A program made the position numbers and the translations under genes. Source: Flaccisagitta enflata (lineage: Eukaryota; Chaetognatha; Sagittoidea; Aphragmophora). Taken from it: a DNA stretch of 64,000 bases. Where the stretch lies: positions 27,652,001 to 27,716,000 of the forward strand of contig OZ231127.1 in assembly GCA_965153355.1 (NCBI GenBank), in the 5' to 3' direction. This document shows positions 54,123-64,000 of the stretch, piece by piece (positions within the stretch are counted from its first letter, which is position 1; each line of letters begins with the position of its first letter). The notes below the pieces were generated by a model, which saw only the letters and a program-made list of their open reading frames with translations, made no database searches and was not told the DNA's origin.

Positions 54123-54700
54123 CTTAGTATTTTTCTCAACCCCAGTGTTTCGTATCGGCTTTGTCATTTTTTTTTGTAAGTTGGAGGAATAAAAAAACAC
54201 AAGAACATGAGTAGAAAAAAAAAATCAACATTTCCGTCAGTTTTTTTTCTCTCTCTCCCTCTCCCTCTCTTTGTCGGCAATCTTCCTTGCGCTTATTTCC
54301 AGCCATTTTTTTCTTGGTTTTTGGTTTTTGGCTCTCGATGCGGCGAACCCTTTTAGAAGCAACGCAAAAGACCACCAACAATGACAAATATTTGAACAGT
54401 AAAGAAATGAAGGAAGTAATGCTGACTCCCATTGATATGGACATTGGACATGGTGGGTTAGAGAAAAAACTAAGTGTCTTGGTGGTATGTGATGGACTTT
54501 GTCCCCAAGTAAAGGAATAAGAGTAGAGGACAAAGAGAAGTTGCCTTTGAAAGAGAAAGGGAGATAGGAGATAGGGACTATTAGGGAGCTTAAGATGAAG
54601 TGATTGAATCAAGAAAACACACACCCCTCATATTTTAAGTTTGGATGATGCAGTAACGACATAAAAATTTTGTTTATAAGTTTTTTTGAGCGGTTTATTG
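54123..54700. other. No gene recognised
   Basis: Low-information AT-rich DNA; frames lack domains. Confidence 0.35.
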
Positions 54701-54702
54701 AT

Positions 54703-54795
54703 TTAGGGTTAAGGGTGGGGTTAGGGTAAGGGATGGGGCTGGAATTAGTTTTAGGGTTAGGGTTAGGGGTAGGGTTAGCGTCAGGGCTAGGGTGG
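54703..54795 (+). repeat. Degenerate TTAGGG-like array
   Basis: TTAGGGTTAAGGGTGGGGTT, then AGGGTTAGGGTTAGGGG and GGGTTAGCG variants. Resembles an interstitial telomere-type repeat, but short and imperfect. Confidence 0.6.
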
Positions 54796-55161
54796 GCAAG
54801 GTTTTACATGTAACAGTCCGAATCTGCTCAAATTAAAGCTTCGCTCTGTCGGAGGATAACGAAAATAAGGCGTCAAAGATTTGTTGAACATTGCCTTAAC
54901 TTTCCCCTATTCAAATAGGCCTGTCCGAGTAGAAGATTCTTCAGGCAGCTTTTCGACCATTGTGTGGCACAACGAAAACTGTATATATTCCAGTTTTTTA
55001 AGAACCTGGAAAACTACATATGAAGACCTTGAAAGACACGGGCCACGTCAGACCTTGAGAAGGACGCCCAATTGGCTGTCTCTCTTCGCTGAAAATGGAA
55101 AAAAAGATCTGGAAACCGACCGGCACTTGTTGAAGGCATCACGTCAATGTCGTACGTACTA
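54796..55161. other. No confirmed gene
   Basis: A frame from 54881 (PNWLSLFAENGKKDLETDRH) runs into (GA)n; no domain or splice partner found. Confidence 0.25.
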
Positions 55162-55162
55162 T

Positions 55163-55286
<124 letters not shown>

Positions 55287-56087
55287 TTTCCTGCCCCACG
55301 ATTCCATTAGCATAAAGAAAACACAGTCGCGACTCTCGTAAAGAAAGAGGGGGAAATGGGGCCTTAGTGAAAGAGAAAAAAAGTGAATCAGAAAGTATAG
55401 GAAAGTGGAGAACATAAAAGGTTCTGGAAGCGGAAGAAGAAGTTGCAAAAGAAGAAAGAGAGGAAGTAAAAGTAGAAGGATAAGTACGATAAAACTACAT
55501 AAGACGATGCATAAGTTGAAACAGAAACAGAAAGAGAGGCCCCTCTAGAGGAGGACAAAATATTCAGATGAAAAAGCAAAAGGAGTAGAAAGAGGAGAAT
55601 AGATAATACAATAGAAGAGAAGAAAGGAGAAGTAGGATAGGAAGTAGAGATAAAGAAAGATGGGAATGAAGGAGAGGATGGCGCAGACCAAGTAAAGAGG
55701 AAAAAAAGGTAAAGGAAAACCAGAACAACAAGAAGATTGTGAAGGAGACAAAAATGAACAACATGATAAGTTTGATAACATGAATACGAAGAACAAGAAC
55801 ATGGCGAAGGGTGAGAATGAGAGCGAAACTCAGAACGAGAATCTGGGTTAAAAGTAGATGGTGATGGGCGGATCCACAGCAACGGGCGGGCGCGTTGCTC
55901 GGAACAGGACGGACCTCTGGGGAAAACGGGAGGTTTCAAATTCACAGTGGAGGAATGCGTTTCACAACAAAAAAGAAAAAAAGAAAAGTTGAAGAAGAGG
56001 GGGGAAGGGAGAATTAAAAAAAACGGCAAATAAAAAAACATCAGATATACACACTGTATTACACAAATAAAGAGAAAAAGAAGAGAA

Positions 56088-56279
<192 letters not shown>

Positions 56280-56307
56280 TGTTAAGGACATTGCATTCGC
56301 GCCAATA

Positions 56308-56352
56308 TGTGTGAAAGCATAGGTCATCGACCCCTTTGGGGCCGCTGCCCAA
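56308..56352 (+). mobile_element. Family C right-end fragment
   Basis: TGTGAAAGCATAGGTCATCG, ACCCCTTTGGGGCCGCTGCC and an A run. No matching left end upstream; the (GA)n tract sits where an internal array would be. Confidence 0.6.
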
Positions 56353-56405
56353 AAAAGAATAAAGGCGAAAAAGTGGAAACAGGGATTAAGAATGATAGAA
56401 AGAAA

Positions 56406-56833
56406 CAAGTCATCCAAGGATCGCACATGGTCAGCGTTACCCGATGCCCTGCTTGGAGTGATTAGCTGAAGAATTAGAGTGAGAGCAGGGCAGCGGCCCC
56501 AAAGGGCCGATGTCCTGTAGGACACAGGGGTGAATTTCCATACGTCCCGAGAGGGCATATTTGAGGCCTTAGAGCAGTTTTCCATGATATTCGATGGGAA
56601 TTTTTCACTTTTTTATTTCTAGTCAGTTTGCCATGTTATTCAATAGGAAATATACATTTTTTACTTTTTTCGTCAAATTTCCATGTTATTCAATGGGAAA
56701 TTTGCATTTCATCAATTTCCCATATTATTCAATGGGAATTTGAGGTTTCAATATGAAGTTTTTTTTTAGGGGGGGACGTATGGAAATTCATCCCTGTATC
56801 CTACAGGACATCGGCCCTTAGGGGCCGCTGCCC
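56406..56833 (+). mobile_element. Family C element, complete, subfamily 2
   Basis: Left arm CAAGTCATCCAAGGATCGC, GGTCAGCGTTACCCGATGCC, GGGCAGCGGCCCCAAAGGGC. The interior has a different array, units of about 40-45 nt with CCATGTTATTCAATGGGAAA (56575-56745). The right end has CTACAGGACATCGGCCC, TTAGGGGCCGCTGCCC. Same ends as 50722-51248 with an unrelated array. Confidence 0.85.
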
Positions 56834-56839
56834 AAAAAG

Positions 56840-56882
56840 GAAAGAAAAAAAGAAAAAGAGAAAAAAAGAAAGAAAGAGAGAG

Positions 56883-56953
<71 letters not shown>

Positions 56954-57109
56954 ATGAAGGAAAGAAAGAAAGAGAGAAACAAACGAAGAAAAATGAATAA
57001 GAAACAAAAAAAAGAAAAAAACGAAAGAAAGAATGAAACGAAAGATTGTGAGAAAGAAGAAAAAGAAAAAAATGTATAGACTTACTGGAGAAAGAAAGAA
57101 AGAAATTGA

Positions 57110-57200
<91 letters not shown>
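56840..57200 (+). repeat. (GAAA)n arrays
   Basis: Two tetranucleotide tracts (about 56863-56955 and 57092-57200) with A-rich spacer between. Confidence 0.95.
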
Positions 57201-57467
57201 GAAAAAAATCTAGGGTGAAGGGAGAAAGCGGGAGAAAGCGGGGCAAAGAAAGAATGGAAAGAATATCAAATAAAAGAAAGTCGAGTAGAGACGTGAAAAA
57301 ATGTGGTCGTAAATGTTGTAAATCGAAGTCGTTTGCATGACGACTTTCAACGTCTTTCGGCGTCTTTCAGCTTCGCTCGCCGTCGTCTTACGGCGTCTGG
57401 GTGCGTTCACAGAGAACTTACTGTTTAGAGATATTCTGTCTACAATAGCGAAAAATTATTGTTCTTT

Positions 57468-57638
57468 TTTAGTCGCGTGCTACGCGACTCTACACCACGC
57501 TTTGTCCATCGGTTGGTCGGTCACACTTTACTTTTTTATGTCTTTTTTCTATGACCATTCTGCTCTTGCCCAAATGCTCTGGTGACCTAAAATTTGGCCC
57601 TTGCCCACCCGCACGCGACTGTATCCGGCCTTGTTTTT
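57468..57638 (-). mobile_element. Family B element, GTCGCG subtype
   Basis: Hairpin AGTCGCGTGCTACGCGACT (57471-57489; 7-bp arms); GGTTGGTCGGTC; left repeat complement GCACGCGACT (57611-57620), the exact complement of 57471-57480; left end CCGGCCTTGTTT. Confidence 0.9.
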
Positions 57639-58620
57639 TTTTTGTTTTTTTTTTTTTCAAAAATGAATTTCGACATTCTTATTTGCCTGCTTCCAAAAAA
57701 TGCTTGATTTAGTTATTCCAGCGCAACCCGACCGCTGTGAAACCGGTTGCGGTCATATTATTAGATGGTATTTTGAGTGTTATTCAATAACCTTGGGGAG
57801 CATCCTTGAGGGTTGTGATAAGTTAACTTAGAGACATGGCAAGAAAAATGGATGAAATATTTTCATAAAATGGAACATCTATTCACATCTCTCTTCAGAG
57901 GACGTTAATATTTAATAAATAGTACTCCATAAAAATGAGAAATGAGATCATCCAGTAACAAGAGCGAAAAAAAACGCAACACACGTGATTGAGGCCTGAC
58001 GCCCGGTCGGAGTTAGCAAGGCGCGGTGCCTCGACTCGACGCCATTCGCCGTCGTTTGAATTCAAAAACCCTCCTTCGCTTTTGTGTCCCATTCCAATGC
58101 AGACGACGGACGGATGGATCCCCGACAGATGCCGAGAGACAGAGCAAACAACGTCAACCATCGCAAAGACACTAACGTGTTGTATTGAGTATTCTACTTC
58201 ATTGTAGATGGTGTGTTGAAACTACAGTAAAAAATAGTTCTAACGAACACGCCTGTAACGAAATTTCGCCTATAATGAAGTGAACATTTAGTCCTTGTAC
58301 AAAGAATAGCTTTTATTTCATAAGCTGGCTGTAAAATTAACTGTCTACAGCATGACATCTTGTTAGTCTCTTGGAGTTCGTTATTATAATTCCTAAAAGC
58401 AATGTCAACTATTCAATACAGACATTTGGATCTTCAACTGATGCCAAAGGGCATGAAAAACAACGTCTTTCTCCCTTGTTTTTATCTATACAATTGCAAG
58501 TTTTCTTATCATGAATGAAATTTGTTAAAGGAGGGGGGGAGGGTGAAAGCGGGAGAGAAGGCTGAGGTTTTTTCATTGGAAATAACGCCAATATCGTTCG
58601 TCGTATAATATTTTTTTCTT
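57639..58620. other. No confirmed gene; pogo-like end fragment near 58224-58285
   Basis: A GC-richer patch at 57985-58160 has frames on both strands without domains. CTACAGTAAAAAATAG and CTAACGAACACGCCTG resemble a pogo/Tigger-type end. Confidence 0.3.
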
Positions 58621-58703
58621 CATGATAAATTTTAGAATATTGTATGCCAAGAAATTAATTTTCTTTTTCATTATCTTTTTTCAATGTTTCCAGACATCTT
58701 CTT

Positions 58704-58790
58704 GTCCTTCTTCTTCTTCTTCTTCTTCTTCTTCTTCTCCTTCTTCTTCTTCTTCTTCTTCTTCTTCTTCTCCGTCTTCGTCTTTTTCTT
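58704..58790 (+). repeat. (CTT)n microsatellite
   Basis: About 27 units with CTC interruptions. Confidence 0.95.
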
Positions 58791-59375
58791 CATTTTTTCT
58801 GCAGTCATCTTTTTCCATGTTTGGCACGTTTTCAAGTGAGTTCCTCCCCTCAAATTCTACAGAGAGAAAAAAACAAACTTTTTCATCCCTTCTCCGTCTA
58901 AAATAACATTTTCACAACATAGCTAAACTTAGTGATTCACGAGTCATGACTTTTATGTCGGTTGCCTCTATTTTGTGCACACAATATTTAGGTGCGCCTC
59001 TCATAACAACGCCTATTAGTTTCTGGATTGTTGGTCCATCAAACTAACTTTTGCTCATCCAGATATTGCATTGTTTTTATTTGACGGCCCCAGTAAAAAA
59101 AAACTGATCCCGTTATTTACTACTCTCGCATTTGAAAAAAAAGTGTTGCAACTGATGGGTAATAACGTATAACTGCATCGTTGGCCGGGCTTCCATCGTC
59201 CGCCCTTTGATCCTGGTCAGCCATGCTTCGTTACCTCACAGACGCCCCAACTTAGGCCAGGATAAACCCAACAATGACCTCTGGACTCGACCTTTGACCT
59301 TTCTAAGTGTATGGGGAAAAGGATGACCGGTCACGCAACGATGGACATGGACGGAGGAAGGAAGAATAAAGGGAG

Positions 59376-59378
<3 letters not shown>
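58791..59378. other. No gene recognised
   Basis: AT-rich spacer. Confidence 0.4.
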
Positions 59379-60056
<678 letters not shown>

Positions 60057-61064
60057 GGGCAGCGGCCCCGGAAAGGCCGATGACCTATGATTCCACATAG
60101 GGCAATTTTGTTTCTCAGTCTTTTTCGTCCCCCCCCCAGCCATTCTAGGACTCAAATGATCCCTTCCAGACCTCAAATCAGCCATCTCAAGCCTGAATAG
60201 CAGCCCAAAGGCAGTAAGTGGTCAGCGATGCCTGCGCCCTGCTTGAGTAGCGTGTGTTAAGCTGAGGGGGAGCAAGGCAGTGGCCCCAAAAGGGACTAAT
60301 TCCTGTAGAACACAGGGGGAATCTGTCCGTCCGTCTGCCCGTCTGTCCGTTCGTCCGTAGAACACAGGGGGACTTTCGTTCGTCCTGCCTGAAGAAGTGG
60401 ATGAGATGCTATAGAGGACTGACTGAGAATGCCAATTGGAAGCTTGAGAGGGCTGATTTGAAGCTTGGGAGAGCTGGATTGAGGCTTGAAAGGTCAGAGG
60501 ACTCATTTGAAGCCTGAGAGCAATAAATTGAGGCTTAGATGGCTGATTTGAGGCCTGAGAGGCCAGGTAAGCCTGAGAATTTGGATTTGAGGCCCAAGAG
60601 GCCTAATTTGAGGCCTGAGAGGCCAGATTTGTGGCCTGCGAGGCCTGAGAGGTCAGATATGAGGCCTGAGAGGCCAGATTTGTGGCCTGAGAGGCCAGAT
60701 TTGAGGCCTGAGAAGCCAGATTTGAGGCCTGAGAGGCCCAATTTCAGACTGGAGAGGCCAGATTTCAGTCCTTAGCGGCCAGATTTCAGGCCTGAGGGGC
60801 CTGATGAGGAGGGGGGGACAAACAAACAAACGAACAAACAAACTAAAGTCCCCCTGTGTTCTACAGGATTTCATCCCCTTTGGGGCCGCTGCCCAAAAAA
60901 AAACCTTGCAGACCTGAATCAAGCCGGTCAGGACTCAAATCAGCCTTATGTGGAATCATAGGTCATCAGCCCCTCTGGGGACGCTGCCCCATTAACTCAA
61001 CATCACAATAACAGATGATGTAAATGGGTTAATGGGAACCGCTGTCCATATGACGCTAAAGCTC
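60057..61064 (-). mobile_element. Family C element, outer copy, split by a nested family C element
   Basis: Left part 60057-about 60204: GGGCAGCGGCCCCGGAAAGG, CCGATGACCTATGATTCCAC. Right part about 60895-61064: GTGGAATCATAGGTCATC, AGCCCCTCTGGGGACGCTGC, then GGGAACCGCTGTCCATATG, ACGCTAAAGC (inverted outer arm). The GATTCCAC/GTGGAATC ends pair only when the inner element is removed. Confidence 0.75.
60205..60894 (+). mobile_element. Family C element nested in another family C element
   Basis: GTGGTCAGCGATGCC, GGCAGTGGCCCCAAAAGGG, TTCCTGTAGAACACAGGGGG; then about 12 units of TTGAGGCCTGAGAGGCCAGA (60535-60800); (AAAC)n; then CCCCCTGTGTTCTACAGG, CCCCTTTGGGGCCGCTGCCC. Opposite orientation to its host element. 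Confidence 0.8.
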
Positions 61065-61074
61065 TTTTTTCTTT

Positions 61075-61168
61075 TTCTTCTTCTTCTTCTTCTTCTTCTT
61101 CTTCTTCTTCTTCTTCTTCTTCTTCTTCTTCTTCTTCTTCTTCTTCTTCTTCATCTTCTTCTTCAAAA
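61075..61168 (+). repeat. (CTT)n microsatellite
   Basis: About 28 CTT units with one CATCTT interruption. Confidence 0.97.
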
Positions 61169-62520
61169 TATCCTTTTCCTTCAGCTTTCCCATTTCTCCA
61201 TAAGTTTTTCTTTTTCTTTTTCTTTTTCTTCATTGATTCATTTTTTGTTTCGTTTTTTTTTTCTTCTGAATAGAATTCTTTCTTTGTTTCTTTCCTTGTT
61301 TCTTTTTCCTTTGTTACTTCGTGTGTTTGCTTGTTTGTTTGAATATAACTTTTTTCTTTCCTTCTTTCATTGATTCTTTCGTTTTTTCCTTTCTCTCTTT
61401 CTCTCTTTCTTTCTTCCTTTCTTTCTTTCTTCCTTCCTTTTTTTTACTTTTCTTTTTTCTTTCCACTTCTTTTCCCACCCTTTGATTGTCAATTTCCGCT
61501 GCTTTTCTTCCTCCTGGCACAACTGAGGCTTTTCTTCTTTTTTTTTCACTTCGAATCTGATTTTTCCAAAACGGTTTATACTTTGATGCAATACACTCCC
61601 CTTGATTGCCTTCAATTTTCTTGCTCAGTCCAGTGATTTCTAGAATATTTTAACAATGTTTCAAAACATCCATAATACAGGGTGTATCATGCCAAATCAG
61701 ATATAAGAAAACGATGGCTTTCTGCTTCTAAAAGTGCAAAAATAATTTTGAAATAAGATTCAATGAGCACGTGAGCTCCGGTTTTTTGTGTAAAAATTTC
61801 ATGGGTGTGGGTCAAATGTTCTAGCCTCAACATCAATTTGAAGTAAATTGAGCATTTAGAGGAAAAGCACTTTTGACAAGATTTTGATTCTGAAAGTTTT
61901 ATTTTTTGGAATTGCTCTTATTTCTAAACGGCTTAAGAAGGCCTATCGATCATGAGATTTTTTTACAGGGAGACCTTGAGAGGGCCTATTATACTGCCCT
62001 AAAGCGGCAAAGTCGTCACTTTGCTGATAGCCCGGGATAAACCTCGTCATTCAGGTCGAGCCCTACTAGAAAAATTTTTTTTCATAAAAAGGTGTGTTAT
62101 CCCTTAACTTAAGAGATGAAAAAAGTTTCATACCCTTGTAGGGCTGGGGTCAATTTTTATTTTCTACTTTTTTGTTCTGTACATGTTGAGACTAAAACCA
62201 GGAAATATGTTGCAATAATTGGTGTGACACAAGTAATGAAATCGACCCAGCCCACAATCCACTGCTTTTTGACAATTTTTTCATGATTCATAAGTGGAAC
62301 GAACATAAAATGTTGGTGTAAAATTATCCGATGCTGACATTTCTTCCTCCTAACGGTTCCTTAGTAGCTCAAGTTTTTTTCTTCCTTTCTTTGATTTTCT
62401 CTTTCGTCGGAGTATTTTTCATTTGATACTGGATATAAAGCAAGATTTTATTCATTTGAACAAATTAATTGATGGACGTGAATGCGCTTGGGCGTGAGAA
62501 TGCGTCAGGACCAACGCCGA
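61169..62520. other. No gene recognised
   Basis: T-rich low-complexity DNA to about 61620, then unique AT-rich sequence with no ORF or repeat family I recognise. Confidence 0.4.
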
Positions 62521-62535
62521 TGATAAGAGGTGGGG

Positions 62536-62547
<12 letters not shown>

Positions 62548-62621
<74 letters not shown>

Positions 62622-62628
62622 GAGAGAC

Positions 62629-62669
<41 letters not shown>

Positions 62670-62680
62670 TAGAACGACAC

Positions 62681-62756
<76 letters not shown>
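62548..62756 (+). repeat. (GA)n-(GACA)n-(GA)n microsatellite at the duplication junction
   Basis: (GA)n, (GACA)n at 62603-62670, then (GA)n to 62756, directly followed by the duplicated sequence. Confidence 0.97.

Positions 62757-64000
<1,244 letters not shown>

Noticed and set aside
55388-56041. 217-codon minus-strand frame, extended to 290 codons in the duplicated copy (62505-63377)
   Set aside because: Composition is Ser/Phe/Leu from purine-rich DNA, with no domain. The extra length comes only from reading through (GA)n.
57895-58207. Overlapping protein-like frames on both strands
   Set aside because: Neither has a recognisable domain, and similarity to the frame at 26783-27058 is limited to a few residues.
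60535-60800. Regular ~21-nt repeats that could suggest a CRISPR array
   Set aside because: Units are head-to-tail without unique spacers and lie inside a family C element of an animal genome.

Overview
This is nuclear DNA of an invertebrate animal. Three lines of evidence point there: a single-exon polydactyl C2H2 zinc-finger gene, a spliced secreted Ly6/uPAR-type (quiver/sleepless-like) gene with GT-AG introns, and a very heavy load of simple-sequence DNA and short non-autonomous transposons. A degenerate TTAGGG-type stretch near 54.7 kb hints at a lineage with vertebrate-type telomere repeats, but I cannot assign the phylum. There are no prokaryotic operons, CRISPR arrays, or rRNA or tRNA genes that I can recognise.

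Only three genes are well supported. (1) 6155-9994, minus strand: a 1279-residue zinc-finger protein with about 21 C2H2-type fingers. (2) 13583-15535, plus strand: a three-exon, 159-residue GPI-anchored Ly6/quiver-like protein whose introns hold transposon copies and a (TC)n tract. (3) 29088-30389, plus strand: an intronless, GC-rich, secreted Ig-like protein with a long Asp/Glu tail. A broken LINE reverse transcriptase lies at about 34.1-34.4 kb on the minus strand. Nothing shows the three genes working together; they look like unrelated neighbours in repeat-rich DNA.

The rest is a mosaic of repeats. 0-5.3 kb: nested families A, B, C and a foldback element. 5.7-6.1 kb: a TA-flanked MITE (family D). 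11.3-12.0, 20.0-20.3 and 24.4-25.8 kb: long imperfect palindromes. 17.3 kb: a hAT-type MITE with a perfect 8-bp target duplication. 40.8-42.5 kb: about 1.7 kb of (AAC)n. 55.4-64 kb: the start of a probable 7.3-kb tandem duplication. Long (GA)n, (GT)n, (GAAA)n and (AAC)n tracts occur throughout and probably total more than a tenth of the window.

The most interesting signal is family B, about 20 copies in 64 kb. Each has a conserved AACAAG(G/T)-type left end, a 10-nt subterminal inverted repeat, a (GACC/GACG)n block and a 3'-terminal hairpin. Copies differ in hairpin sequence, but the left repeat and both hairpin arms change together. Several copies carry different internal minisatellites. The architecture matches what is described for Helentron-associated non-autonomous elements (HINEs). 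Family A also ends in a covarying hairpin, and family C has hairpin-bearing inverted ends around 20-40 nt tandem arrays.
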